From positions 18,237,394 to 18,292,393 of the forward strand of contig CM022672.1 of NCBI GenBank assembly GCA_012295275.1: a stretch of 55,000 nt of DNA, read 5' to 3'. The translations under genes and the position numbers were made by a program. The DNA comes from Chrysomallon squamiferum. Taxonomy: Eukaryota > Mollusca > Gastropoda > Neomphalida > Peltospiridae. This document shows, piece by piece, positions 1-14,165 of this stretch. How positions within the stretch are numbered: the first letter of the stretch is position 1; every line of letters starts with the position of its first letter. Under the pieces are notes generated by a model. That model did not search any database and was not told the origin of the DNA. It was given only the letters and a program-made list of their open reading frames with translations.

Positions 1-113
1 TCGTGTTTTAATGTGTATATGTCTTGTATTTGTGTAGATGTATACATAAACACACACATACACACATACACACGTATATATATATATATACACACACGTA
101 TAATATATACATG

Positions 114-144
<31 letters not shown>

Positions 145-1009
145 GTATTATATATTTTATATATATATTATACATGTATGCATGGTTTACTTTTATTTAT
201 TTATAGTGCAGTTAAAATCACAAGCAAAGAAAGAAAGAAATAACTGAAAAAGAAACAGACAAAATAAACAACATTAATCAACTAAAAAAGAAACAAATGA
301 AGAATAAATATGTAAATAAGTAAGTAAGTAAAGAAATAAAGAAATAAAACAAGACAAACAACTACATACACACGTATGTATAATTGTGTGTTTGAATTGT
401 TACTAATATTACAGTATTTTATGTAAACAACGTACAGTGTTATAAATAAAATTACACTACTTTAAAAGATTCATTTTACTAAACGAACGTGCTGTCGAAA
501 ATAATTACAGTAAAATTTGTTGATGTGAAAAGAACGAAGTTAAAAGCAGCAGCAGTAGTAATAATAGTAGTAGCTGTAGTAATAGTAGTTATAGTAGTAG
601 CAAAAACTAGCACTTGCAGTTGTAGTAATACTAGTAATAATAATAGTAGTAGTTGCACTAGTAATTGTAGTAATAATAGTTGTAGCAGTAGCACTAAAAC
701 TTGCACTAGTAGTTGTAATAATAGTAGTAGTTGTAGTAATAGTAGTATTAGCAGTAAAACTAGTACTAATAGTAGTAGTACTAATAATTTTTTCGTTTAC
801 TGTGCTATTTTTATAAAATGATTATTATCTCACCCTCGAATTTGATAATAAACGTGCTAAACTGTTTTAATGTATAAATTAACTTCCGATATATACGCAC
901 GTGTATATATACACACAAACATACATTCATATAAACATGCAGGCATATATGTATGTGAGTGTATACACGCTTGCACATATAAACAATAAACAAACGATTA
1001 GTATCATCA

Positions 1010-1051
<42 letters not shown>

Positions 1052-1357
1052 CTCAGATTAATTCTTCGTGACAAAATTCAGCTCGGTCTGCAGAAATAAT
1101 TAGTCTGGCAATTTCAGTGGTTACTCACTGACGGACGGTTTAGCGATGAATTCAACCAGAAATTCCTCAGCGCGAGGCTATAACGTTATATACTGAGTTA
1201 GGCAAAGTAAACAGTCCCAGCGCGCGCTAGTCTAAACATTAGCTAATGTTAATTAATACGTAATGACTGCAGACAGTAAATTACGTGATGAACTATTAGA
1301 AATTCTTCAGCCGGGTTTTTCTTCGCCGTCATGTGAACGAGCGGGTAAAGGAATCAT

Positions 1358-1397
<40 letters not shown>

Positions 1398-3372
1398 CTG
1401 TTGTGTGGTTATTTGGTTTACTTTTATTTATTTATTTAGTTAGTTAGTTATTTGTTTATTGTGCAGTAATTATATAAGCGAAAATAAAAAAATAAATAAA
1501 TAAATAAAATAAAAATAAAAATAAACAAAAAAGGAAGAAATAATTGAAAACGAAATAAAATAAACTAAATTTATAAACTAAGAAAGAAAGAAAGAAACAG
1601 TAAGTAAGAAACTAAGTCAGTAAGTAAGTAAGTAAGTAAATAAATAAATAAAACACGGCAAATAAATAAATATTAAGTAAAAAACCCTAAAAAAATCCAC
1701 GTGTATATATATATATATATACGTACTTACATGTAGGAACACATATAAATATGCATGCCACACAAACTTTCATGCATACATTTACACACAAAACACATGC
1801 TTACACACACACACACACACATATATATACATATTTACATACGTACATACATAACAATATTCATACATAAAAAATAAAAATAAATTATTTCAACAGAATG
1901 GGATAAGCGTAAACTCGGCAGATCTTGCGAAACTTGTATTCATAATCAGAGAGAAACATAATTAAAATTTATAAAGCATCTTTCGAATGAAAGTCAGTGT
2001 TAATATTTGGAGAATTTAAGTGAGATAAAATTTTATAATTACTTTTATTGTCTACTTCTTCTTTTACATTCTTTCTGTTATCTATTATTATTAAGATGAC
2101 GCTATCTAATTTTAAATAACGCAGCAAAAATGATTATTATAACCATATATCATGTACATCTACCAGAATTTATTTTACTTTCTTTGCCATGAAGATTACA
2201 ACAGTATCTACTATTAATATGATCAAAGATCCTTATTAATAGTTCTTCTATTAATAGCACCAGCAATTTCTGTAGTAGTTTAAATGATAGTAGTAGTAGT
2301 AGTACTGTTAGTAGCTGAGGACGAACAATAATTGTCTTAGTGATAGGATAGCGATAGTGACAGTTCAAGTAGTAACAGTAGTAACAGAACTGTGATAGTA
2401 GTTTCAGTAGTAGAAGTGGTAGTAATAGTATTAATAGTAGTTGTAGTAGTAATAGCAAGAAGCTGTAGTGTTAGTAGATATCGCATGAGGTGATGCTAAT
2501 GAAAAATGACCGAGGTGCTTCCATTTTTAAACACTATTTTCCTTGTATTATTTTACTTTAACTATGATGTTATAAATATATGATGTTATATGTGAAACAG
2601 TGAAACCATCACCAAGTATTAATATCTACAATTACAAAGATCTCAGTTTCAGGTGGGTTTTCTTTCTCGTAACGTTACACACCAGATACAGACATTTTCC
2701 AAACAACGACTTTGCATTCACACGAAACGGCATTCTAACTCTCCCAGCCAAATCTTAAATCTGCGTCCTTTGATTCTGTCCCACTGTGATTAAATCTGGT
2801 CCCCCATCCCCAGACTTGATGGTAGTAGTAGTATATATATATCTGTGTCATACTTGCCTACTCTGACCTAAGCGGAAAAAAAAAAAAAAAAAAAATGTTA
2901 AAAACGAAAAGCCATTGAATCGGGGCCGAGATCCAACCATTCTCATCAGAAACACAGCATGCAGGATCATGTGTTGTCGAAGATCAAAACAGGCCGGATT
3001 TTTGTGGAACTTTACTCACCAGAAATAATGCCACGCATGTGTACACACACTCTCTTTATATATTCCGAGCTTGGTCTCATTCCGAGGCAAGACGATTCAG
3101 TGAATGATGTCGAGATCTTGGTAACTTGCCTCTCTGAGAACCGAAGAACGTTTGAAAAGTCTCGTCCAGATGCAAAGCCAAGAAGAATGTTTTTCAGTGG
3201 CGCTTTATGGCAATTAGTTATGACAACAATTTACACGGGAGAACGACTTGTTAATAACGTATCTTTACAAAAGTGTTGTTCTGTAAAAACTGGTTTCGCA
3301 CAATTGCTACAGTATAATACATCTATATTTACCATGTTTAACTTCGGCTACAGTCTGTGTGAATTAATATAT

Positions 3373-3422
<50 letters not shown>

Positions 3423-3622
3423 GTGTTGTTTTGTGTGTGTCTCTGTGTGTGTAATTAATTAGTACGAGTAATTAACAGCGTTCTTATTAAAATAAGATAT
3501 GAATCCTAGAATAAACAAAAAATAGATCAAATAAATAATGTGTAAATGATTGGTTTAAAATTGTTGTGATGGATATCGTATGCATATCATTAGTCATATG
3601 AAAACATGGTCAGTTAACTGTA

Positions 3623-3673
<51 letters not shown>

Positions 3674-4562
3674 AATAACTGTATTCATACCGAAAGAAAG
3701 AATTTGGGCTTTTATAAAGAGGTTGATATCAAAGCAGATTTAAGAAATAAGTAAATAAAAACAAACAAAGAAACAAAAGCACGAACACCAACAACAACGT
3801 TGATAAAAATGAATAAAGAAATAAAGAACCAGGAGTAAAATTTACCAGTACGCGAAACGTTTATGACGTCATAATATTATGACGTTAAACAAAAGATGTT
3901 AATTAAAAGAACAATCGCGTGTTGGGCGTGTTTATTATATTTGAATTGTGGAGCGGGTATAATATTCCACACAGGAAAATCATTTTAATGTACGATTTTA
4001 TTTATTAATGGCAAATAGTGGGAGAAATTCTAAGCTGATACCCAATTACTAGCGTGACAGAAAGATTTCTGTTAACGTTTTTAAAGTTTTAAGATTAAAG
4101 CCTACAAACTTAATTCTTTATTATCGACGAAGGTGACGATAGTTAAAATATTTCACAGGAATATAAGGAAATTTCCCTAGCGTGGTTTTGACGAGTGGTC
4201 TAGAATAAAATTACAACTCAGTCGTCATCAGCTACAGCAGATTTAACATTTACAACAACGATGATGATCACGATGATCGAATGATTTAAAAGAATGGCAA
4301 GTAAAACTTTTGAAGTTATTATATACATGTATGTGTGTATGTATGTATTATGTATATGTGTATGTGTATAGTGTGCATGTATGTATGTGTGTATGTATGT
4401 ATATAATTAAGAATTAAAAAATAACCCATCGGAACAGGAATTTGTTTTTATTATTAAAAATATAATCTTTTTCTAATTTTATCTCTAGGGATTTGAGTTG
4501 TCTTAAAGTAGACCATTGAAATGTTTATTACAGTGTGCTTTGGTCCTTTGACTATCTATCTA

Positions 4563-4596
<34 letters not shown>

Positions 4597-5300
4597 TTTG
4601 CTGTCATGTTTAAAAAACCATTGTATGTATGTATGAGTATGGAAGTACATATAATGTATGAACATGTATATTAACTGAATAAACTAAAACTTTCTGATTA
4701 GTTTATAGAGATTAATTTACAGGTATTGCTATTAATTTCGTAAAGTTTTTTTCGCAAATTTAAAATATAAATAACTAAAAATAAAACCTTAACATTTACT
4801 GGGTTATAGAGTCCAACCAGTAGGGCTTTTTAATTAATTTTCTCCAAAATAAATCAAACTGAGAACAAAAAAAAAAAAAAAAAATTAATTATTATTTTAA
4901 GTAATAAATTCACTGAATATTTCCAGAAATATCCATTCGAACCTCCTCCATTTTCTTTCCATCCGTTGGGGGGTGGGGGGATGGGGGTGGATGGGGGATA
5001 TTTAGACCGGTTTTTGGATGACAAGAGCTTTCTTTGATTTAATCTCTGGCGGTGTCACTTTTTTTTTAAGTGCAACATTAGTGGCACCATGGACGCTAGC
5101 GCGCACCTGAGCACGTGTTAGTTGGCGCCATAAGTGAACGATGAGCTTGTTAGACGAGCCGGGTCGTCCTGGGTGAACGAGATCTCCCAGGGATGAGGTA
5201 ATCGAGTCTGACAAACCCCGGTATCAGCCGCAAACTACAGAATGGAAAACTTGAAGAATGTGACTAGGGTCATGGGCTGACGTTTTACGATTCTTTATTT
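1..5300. other. Gene-free, microsatellite-rich region
   Basis: Contains CA/TA runs (51-170, 1010-1050, 1700-1860), AAAG/AAAT blocks (204-360, 1420-1680), degenerate TAG/AAT trinucleotides (546-790, 2270-2475), T35 (1361-1395), A20 (2876-2895), (GT)n (3375-3420), (AAAT)n (3621-3675) and TGTA/TA runs (4320-4595). Non-repetitive islands are at about 1075-1355, 2640-2875, 2900-3370 and 4985-5290. No ORF has recognisable protein features. Confidence 0.8.
1888..1940 (+). repeat. Interspersed repeat copy 1
   Basis: About 50 bp with recognisable similarity to the minus strand at 7234-7288. Both share the block GGGATAAGCGTAA and then ATCTTGCG and AACTTG. The family is unidentified; it is probably an old transposon or SINE piece. 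Confidence 0.5.
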
Positions 5301-5907
5301 ATTTATTTTCCTTTCTTCCTTGTCAAACGGAAGGAAAGATGAAGGATTTCTAACTATATATATGTATGTATGTGTGTGTGTGTGTGTATAGGCCTCTGCA
5401 TGTATATGTATATGTTTTTTCTTTTAGAAGAAGAAGAAGAAGAAGAAGAAGAAGAAGAAAAAAAAGAAAAAAAAAAAAAAAAAAAAAAAAAAACAAACAA
5501 AAAAAAAAAAAAAAAAAAAAAAAACGAAAGAAAGATAAGATATTTCTAACAAGCGAAAGGATTTATATAAGCTAAAAAAAAAAAAAAAAAAAAAAAAAAG
5601 AAAGAAAAAAAGGAGCAGTCGTGACCAAATAGAAAGATTCATGTTTGTATACATTTATGTATTTGTCTGTGATTATTTCATTTTGAAAAAAACAAAAACA
5701 AAAACAAACAAACATCAGTAAATAAAATAAAATTAAATAAAATTAAATAAAATTAAATAAAATTAAATGAATGAATAAATAAAATTTAAAGAAGAAAGAA
5801 AGAAAGATTATCAAAAGAAGAATAAAATAAATAAATTAAAAAATATCATTTACAAATAAATCACTTTAATATTCTGGGAATATAAAAGATGAAACTGAAA
5901 AAAAAAA

Positions 5908-5953
<46 letters not shown>

Positions 5954-8900
5954 TTTTATACTGATTGTTAATAATATTTTCAATAAACCGTAAGAAATAC
6001 TGGGTGTAAAATATCTATCGCTTTCTCGTTTCAACCATTGCTCCAAAATCGTCGATGGGAAAAAAAAAAATACCCCACAAAATATCTTTTACAACTTATC
6101 AAAGAAGCGACAATGAAGAGGCAACATCAAGCTTCCTCTCGGTTTTCAGATTTACATAGACAATAACGAAGATGATAGTTATGATAAACCACGATGAAAA
6201 TAATAACAGTAAGAAGTATATCAGTAACGGTAATGATGATAACGGTAATGATGACAAGACGATTATGGGGATCATAATGACGACGATAATGATGAAAGAT
6301 GATGATGATGATGACGATAATAATATTAATAATAATGATAAGTAAACAAATAAAATAACGATAATAATAGTCATGATGATGATAATGATGGTGATAACAG
6401 AAATGGTTATACAATTATAAGAACAACAGTATATTTGTTTGTTTGTTTGTTTGTTTGTTTGTTTGTTTATCAACGTTTGCATTCCAAGCTGATCTACGCT
6501 TCGTTAACCTAATTCATTACAGCGCACACAACACGTGATGATTTTTCAATAATCGTGCGTGCTGGATAACGCACGTGGTGTTTTCACGTCATGCCATATT
6601 AAGCCATTTCACACTTCTGACTAACTCATTATAGATATGAATCGTAGGCTGCGTTTTTAAGGTTATCAGAGGCGGTTCCACGATGCTTCAAAGAGAGAGA
6701 GAGAGAGAGAGACCTTACCTATCTATCTCACGATGAAACCCCCCAATACACAGGCTTTTCAGTTTCCACTTATGTAAGCGAATTAGCGTTGTATATGTAC
6801 AAACATATTTCAGAAGGTTATTGACCGAAAGATGCTCATTCTCCACATTTTTAACATTCTGCCAAATAATGCGGTTCCGTCTCTTCTTTCTTTTTTTTGA
6901 AATTATAGAAACTATTAACTACTTTTATTAACGTAAGCAGACCAACCTACCATTGAGAAAAAAACCAAAAAAAAAAAACCAACGTAAAATAATATTAAAA
7001 TAAATTTTAATAACTGCTAAATTCTGACAAGATGGAACGTTTCGGCACCATTTCTGCGTCTGTCTTGGATCCGCCGCGGTCAACATAGCTGCAAGCTTTA
7101 TCTCAATCTGTTAATCCTTAAAACCGGAAGAACAAAAAGCCAAGACAAAACTTTCCGGCTTATCGGGACTTGTCAGTATTAGGAGATAAACACGCGTGTT
7201 TGTAATTACGCCTCTCTCTCTCTAATATACACCACGCAAGTTCCGCAAGATTTGTCTGGCTTACGCTTATCCCGTTCTGTCGAAATTTATCATAGAAATA
7301 ATAATAACCTGGCTTTGCCAACGTGACAGCAATCGTCTGCGAAATCATCCGGAACGTTTTTTTGTTTTTTTCTTCTTTGTTTTCTTTCACCTTTTTGTTT
7401 TGTTTGGTTTTTTGGTGTTGCAGAAGAAGAAGAAGAAGAAGAAGAAAAAGAAAGATATTTTTCATCTTATCTTAACATCTATGACTACTGATGTCTGTCT
7501 GCCTGTGTATTTATTTCTTAATATGTATTATGTCTATCTCTGTCTGTCTGTCTGTTATCTATCTATCTATCTATCTATCTGTAAATGTTTATATCTATTT
7601 TTCTGTCTCTGTCCGTCTGTCTGTCTGTTTGTCTATATATATCTCTGTTGTCTGTCTATCTGTTTGTCTACCTGTCTGTGTGTCTGATAGCTGTATATTT
7701 GCCTGCCTGACTATTTTATCTACCACCTTTACATTTGCTTATGCGTCTGTCTTTCTAATTTTTTTGTTTGTCACACTCTATTTTTATATGTTTGTCAGTT
7801 TTTTTATTTATCTATCCACATCATGTTTGTCTTGTCTTTATACGAATTTACGGTACGTGTGTGTATGAATGCATGTACGAATATGTATATTTTATATATG
7901 TATGTATATTTGTATGCATGCATGTATGTATGTATACATATGTATCTCTGTTATCCATATCTCTATGTATGTCTGTGTGTGTGTGTCTCTGTCTCTGTCT
8001 CTCTTTCTCTCTCTTTCTCTTTCTCTCTGTCTCTCTCTCTCTCTATTATTTGTGTGCCCGTCTGTCTATTGTCTATCTCTATTATCTAAATCTGTGTCTA
8101 TAAGTCTCTCTTTCTTCCTCCCTCAGTACCCCCTCCTTTAACGTTGATTTTAATATTCTGTGATACCACCGGCTGGTAATATATATATTTTTTTTCTCTC
8201 TTTGTCCCTTAGCGAAACAACATTTCGAATTAAGCACTTGCTTTGAGTCATATCGCTGTATGTTATCTGACTGCGTTGCTGTACGGAAAGAAGCATTGCG
8301 ACATCAAGACTCCTTTACGGCAGAAATGGCGGTTTTCCCGGCGCATGGTACAGACGATGTTAGGCAAAGAGCCACCTTTTTCAACCTAAACATTACATTG
8401 AAAAAAAAAAAAACGTAACTTTAAAAAAAAAAAAAAAGTAGGATGGTATGGAATTTTCGTTTATTTTTTTAATGAAAAAATGTGACCAAAAAAATATAAA
8501 TAAATACATTTTAAATTTTTAAAATTTTTAAAAAATAAATAATTAAATAAATCAATAAATAATAATTTTAAAAAAATCAAATTAAATCAAATAAAATAAC
8601 TAAAATGAAAAGTATAAAAAATATGAAATTTTTAATTAATGAATAAATAAAATAAAGAACAGTTAAAACTAAAAAGAAATATGATTTCAAAAATGAGAAA
8701 ACTATATATATATATATATATATATAATTAGGGAACAATGTAGAAGGATCGATGGACGTATGGATAGACAGATATATAGATGGTTGATAAATAGATTGAT
8801 AGATCGATAGAATGAATGACTGACTGACAGACCGACAAACAGAGAGACAGACATGATAATGATTATACTTTAGACTCGGAAATAACGTTCAATAATAAAT

Positions 8901-9020
8901 ACATTACAAATTAATCAAACAAAGCAAAAATTTACTGAATAAAATTTAAGGAATGAAATTGACAAAAATAGGTAAGGAGTACAAACATGAGATGTATGTT
9001 TATAAGTGTATGTGTTTGTG

Positions 9021-9056
<36 letters not shown>

Positions 9057-9561
9057 TGTGGAAGTAAAATAATCAAACAGTCAAGGCAACAAAGTTTTTT
9101 AATGAATGAATAATAGCTACATATAAAACAAGTAATAATAAATAAAATAAAATAAAACAAAACAAAACAAAATAAAATAAATTAAAATATAATATAATAT
9201 AATATAATATAATATAATAAAATAATATAATATAATATAATATAATATAATAAATAAATAAAAATAAAAAATAATTGATTTAGAATAAAAAGAAAAATTT
9301 GTTTACTAATTTGAAATTTATTAAAAATGTATTTTACAAACAAGCAGATTAATAATATATATTATTATTACTGTCGTTGTTGTCTCTATTGTTATTTCTT
9401 GTCGTTGTTATAGCTTTCTAGTTATGTGGGCAGAAGAAGAAATGAATGTTCATTGTAAGGACATAACAAGAATATAATTATTTTAGGTGAAACATAATTA
9501 AATTAATTAAAGTTCGCGAAGATAGATGCCTAGCACATTTTCTAATTTCTCCAATGAAAAA

Positions 9562-9602
<41 letters not shown>

Positions 9603-9950
9603 CCTTTTTCGCTTATAATCTTCTCTTCTGATTATTTCATAATCTCATGAAATAAATTAAATTCAAGACGAAAATATTATTAATTCAATATTATATTAAC
9701 AGGAAAAAAATTAAAATAAAAATAACATTTATAACTGACCTCGATATCCAAAAGAAACTGAAAAACATATTATTTTAGGAACGAAAAAAACCAACAACAA
9801 AAGATAAAAAAAGAAGAAGAAAAAACAACAAAAGAAAAAGCTGGATTTAAACAGATACAAAATAAATCAAAGAAATAAAAGTAAGAAATCTGAAAGAATA
9901 TAGAAATAATAATAAGAAGAAAGATATGATGTGTCATAAAATCACTCTAA
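5301..9950. other. Gene-free, simple-sequence region
   Basis: GAA changing to poly(A) (5426-5600), (TAA)n (5913-5953), GAT/AAT-rich sequence (6170-6400), (GTTT)n (6435-6469), a pyrimidine-rich CTGT/CTAT/TC block (about 7495-8130), (GT)n (9020-9056), an AATAT pentanucleotide array (about 9186-9253) and (AAAT)n (9558-9601). Islands of ordinary complexity are at about 6480-6700, 7020-7345 and 8195-8400. No gene seen. Confidence 0.8.
7234..7288 (-). repeat. Interspersed repeat copy 2
   Basis: Minus-strand counterpart of 1888-1940 (TTTCGACAGAACGGGATAAG and following). Roughly four bases in five agree across about 50 bp. It lies in a non-microsatellite island (7020-7345). Confidence 0.5.
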
Positions 9951-11385
9951 TTTCTTTATAAGAGAGGTATAGCACACACAAACACAATACAAACGAATAA
10001 ACACAAATACAAATCATGGACACAAAACGCACGCTCTGCACAAATAGAAATGCTCGCAACATGATAGAAAATTCTCCAAATATTCTCTTTGAAGTGAACA
10101 GAACTGCATTATATAAAATCTGCATGTAAATGAAATGCCTGTTTAAAATATTTATTACCTATAATAAGCAGAAATCACAACACAGAACTGAAACAATTAA
10201 TCGTTAATAAGAGAGTTTGTCTTCGACAGAATTGAAACACAAACAGTTAATCGTTATTAATCGTTTTTGTTCGTAATTAAATATATTTACTTATAGGTTG
10301 TAATTGTCTCACTGGGCGAGAATAAAATCATTGATTTTGTAAATAATTAGTTAATACGCATGGAAAAAAAAAAAAAAAATAATAGTAAAATATTTAACGT
10401 GTACAGTTTTGAGTAATTTTGCGTTGTAGTAATAAACAGAGCAGCAGAAAACGTATCAGAAAGTACTAGATGCAGATGTTGCTGTAGTAGTAGTAGTAGT
10501 AGTAGATGATTAATGATAATAATGATGATAGTGATGAATGATGATGATGACGATGACGATGATAATAATAATAATAACAATGCAACGACAGTAATAATAA
10601 TAATTATAATAACAATAAAAACAACAACGACGACATTGATGATGATAATAATGGTGATGCAGCTTCATCTTTTTCCGATGTTTCAGAATCTTTCATAATC
10701 ATAATAAATAAAATAATATGAAATTATTTAAAAAAAAAAAAATACTTTTTAAAAGATAAAAAATAGTATTTTTAATTACTTCGTGTAATTTTTCTTACTG
10801 TCATTTAAAAAATCATTCTAAATAATTCGTATAAGGTATGTTGTTTTCATTTTAAAGTCAGTCATATTTAAAGTGAAATTATAAAACAGAATATGAATTT
10901 TAAACAGAAATGCTCTTTTCGATTTCCATTAAAAATATATATATTAAAAAAAAAAAATAAAAAAAAAGGAAAAAAGAAAAAGAAATTAAAAGCGTTAATT
11001 TAATACTAAACTGCAAAATAAAACTGATAGCTTGATATATTACTGGGTTTTTTTTTTTTTTTCATTCTTTATAAATTTAAATTCTTGAAAACTGATGCTA
11101 CTATTTTTGCGAATATACAAAATACCTGGACTAAAAATATTTCCGTTTATAAATATTGTCTTCTCAGTTTACTCGTATTTGACGGAAAGAAAGAAAGAAA
11201 AATCGAAAACAAATATACTGATTAAGTAATAAATAAATAAATAAATAAATAAATAAACAAATTAACAAATCAACAAACAAACAAACAAACAAACAAACAA
11301 ACAAACCAACAAACAGAGTGTGAAGAAAATAAAAAGGATGCTGCGATCAATAAACTTTTGGATAAAATTTTTCAAAAAAATCCAC

Positions 11386-11439
<54 letters not shown>

Positions 11440-11494
11440 TCTATAAATACTGACGTAAGGCACAAATAGCATCAGCACCGGATATCCTCGTGCT

Positions 11495-11640
11495 GTCCAA
11501 TCATTGGACGTGAAGCGTAAATGATGGAAGCCAATTGCCCATTATAGTTCTGGCAGCGCGTGACCACGTGACGATAAACTAGCATCTGGTTGCTTGCATA
11601 TAAAATATATCATACTCCCTGACTGCATTGTAGTGGCGAA
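11495..11640 (+). promoter_or_regulatory. Promoter-like cluster in the gene desert
   Basis: A perfect palindrome GTCCAATCATTGGAC (11495-11509) gives CCAAT boxes on both strands. A CACGTG E-box follows at 11565-11570 and TATAAAA at 11599-11605. Spacing fits a start site around 11630. No coding gene follows; the product, if any, would be noncoding. Confidence 0.3.
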
Positions 11641-12039
11641 GGAATTTGGATAAAGAGGTGTGGGGGGAATACAATAACAGAAAGGAGAGAAAGAAGAATA
11701 TAATGACTATTGATAATAAAAGCAAAGACGTTTATACGTGTTCGATTAATATTCATCATCATCGTGATCAACAACAACAAAGATAACGAGATGGTAATAA
11801 CAAAACAAAAAATAAATAAAACCCCCAGAACCAACAAAAAACAGTATCAGTATAAGTAATAATAAAGATAATGGTAGTAGTGACAGCAGTAGCTAGTAAT
11901 GGTAGTAGTAGTAGCAGTATCAGTAGTAGTAATAGTAGAAGTAATAGTAGTAGTAGTGGTAGCAGTAGTAGCGTTTAAGAGTTGTGCATTACTATCGCTG
12001 GAAAATTATTGAAAGTAGGAATGAAATAAGCAATTAAAA

Positions 12040-12071
<32 letters not shown>

Positions 12072-12111
12072 ATAATAATAATAATAACAAAAACAACAAC
12101 AATAACAATAA

Positions 12112-12142
<31 letters not shown>

Positions 12143-12416
12143 ATGAAGAGAGATAAAAGATACGCATTTTAGGAGTTACACATCCTTAGAAAGGATATCG
12201 TAATATAGGATTTATAAAATGAATATAAGCATATTAGACATATTTATTTTGTTGTTGTCGTTGCCTTTATTGTCAGTAGTAAAAGCAGTAGTAGAAGTAC
12301 TAATAACACTAGCTGTCATACTCGTCACCGACGTAGAAGTGGTAGTAGTACTGTTATTAGCTGCGACAACAGTAATTATTACTATTATTATTTTTGTTGT
12401 TGTTTTTGTTGTTGTT

Positions 12417-12447
<31 letters not shown>

Positions 12448-12509
12448 TTATTATTATTTTAATTATATATTTATTTATTTATTATTATTATTTTTATTAA
12501 AATTATTGA

Positions 12510-12541
<32 letters not shown>

Positions 12542-13431
12542 TTATTATTATTATATTTATTATTATTATGTTGTTGTTGTTGCTCTATTCTTTAATTACT
12601 ACATAATATTATATACACAGAAAGGAAAATTAAAAAGAAAAAAAAAAGAAGAAAAAAAAAAAAAAAATCGCGTTGACTCTCATTGTCTGTACGTAACATA
12701 CGTGGAGGAGAGATTCCTGCGCGTTGCAGGGATAATTAACACAGATCGGTTGTCAGGGAAGCCGCACACACGAACCTGACTATGATTGATTAATATGTCA
12801 ATTAGCGCGCACGTGGCCGAGATTGCGAAGTTAGATACGCGCATAGAGCTATCTTATTTTTTTAATTTTTTGTTTCCCTCTTTTTTCTTTCTGTTTGGTA
12901 ATTCTTAAGATAAATGACTGTCGATAGTCGTGTGAATTTGGAATTGAATTAGAAAATGAAAGTGAAAGAACAACTGTAAGAGGTATAACTAAATCAAATA
13001 AAAATAATAATAAAAATAAAAAAGAAAGAAAGTCACATAAAAAAAAAAAAAATAACCCCCCCCAAAAAAAATAGATAAGTAAATAAAAATAATAATAATA
13101 ATAATAAAATAATAAAATAAAATAAAATAAAAACACAAAAGTGAAAAAAAAGGAGACGAACAGAAGTATTTCATGTCAACAGTAATTAAACAATGAGACC
13201 ACAGAACATGTGTAGAAAAATGTAAATAAATAAAAAAAATAATTAAAAAAAAAAAAAAAAAATTAAATTAAAAAATAGAAAAAGAATCTATTAATTTATT
13301 TAACAATTAAATACATATAAATACAAGCTATTATTCTATAGTAAACATGTTTTTGTATAATGATGGTAATTAATATCATTCTGTGTATTATAGCCAGATA
13401 TAAGTGTAAAAACAACAACAAACTAATACAC

Positions 13432-13563
13432 TTTCCCAAAGGCAGGACAGCACATACCATTGCCTTTGATGGACATTGAGGGGCATTGGCTGGAAGTACA
13501 GTCACAGATCCTGCATCTCGTTTCTTCTTATCAGTCGAACTCACTACCACTGAGCTACAGCAC
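13432..13563 (-). mobile_element. Probable tRNA-derived SINE fragment
   Basis: Read on the minus strand, the piece begins with TAGCTCAGTGGTAGTGAG, which matches the tRNA D-arm/A-box (RNA polymerase III promoter). A GTTCGA motif follows about 10 bases later, too close for an intact tRNA. The remainder, ending near GTCCTGCCTTTGGGAAAG, resembles a SINE body. This is a truncated retroposon rather than a functional tRNA gene. Confidence 0.5.
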
Positions 13564-14165
13564 TATTCACATTATCTGTAACAAATTATTGTCCCGGCTA
13601 AATCTGATCACTGAGAAAATCTTTAATGTATGCATATATATATATATTTTTTTTTTTTTTCTTTCTTTTTCTTTTTCTTCTTCTTCTTTTTGCACTCATA
13701 TACGCAAGTTCGAGCTGGGTATGATGCGTTGGTGAATGTCGTTCATCCTTCGACCCATGTTTGTGTCTTTTTACCATCACCTCCACATAATCCCTGTGTC
13801 ACATCATGATAGTTGTCTGGAGAACAGAGCTATCTCCGAACAACAAACATGATTTTGCATAACAGAAAGTTTAGTTTCCTTGTTATGATCCATGATTGTA
13901 TTACTGAGTTAGCTTAATATTTATGTGTAAGTTACCTTCTTTGATATGTGCGTAAATACATATATACATATACATACATATATACATACACACATACGTA
14001 CATACGTACTTACAAACATGTATGCAAACATACATACATGCATACACAGGTATATTATATACACGCTAAGGCACACAAATGCACACAAAAGCAAATACAC
14101 ATAAAGCTTACTTAGATTTCCACATACTTACACGGTCACGCAAGCTCACATACGCACTGACAGTT

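Larger units (their letters stand above)
9951..14165. other. Gene-free region with candidate regulatory islands
   Basis: A short imperfect direct repeat containing TTAATCGTTA lies at about 10182-10260. Trinucleotide tracts occupy 10480-10600, 11388-11441, 11870-11985, 12043-12145 and 12280-12590, and tetranucleotides 11228-11310. Islands at 11455-11640 and 12665-12850 are richer in GC and CpG. A SINE fragment lies at 13432-13563. No gene seen. Confidence 0.75.

Noticed and set aside
489-821. 110-codon Ser/Asn/Cys-rich open frame
   Set aside because: It is the translation of a degenerate AGT/AAT/TGT trinucleotide array. The opposite strand is open too, as expected for such a repeat.
2959-3462. 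167-codon open frame on the plus strand
   Set aside because: Ends in a (GT)n-encoded Cys/Val run. The first 130 residues match no family I know, and no splice-linked partner exon was found. Kept as non-coding.
5002-5214. 70-codon minus-strand frame in a GC-richer island
   Set aside because: No domain or exon structure recognised; the length is within chance for a GC-rich stretch.
7491-8141. Overlapping Cys/Ser/Leu/Tyr-rich frames
   Set aside because: Translations of a CTGT/CTAT/TC pyrimidine-rich repeat; all three frames are open in places, which indicates low complexity.
13520-13563. Functional tRNA gene on the minus strand
   Set aside because: The A-box-like part is good, but there is no room for an anticodon arm before GTTCGA and no acceptor stem pairing, so SINE remnant is preferred.
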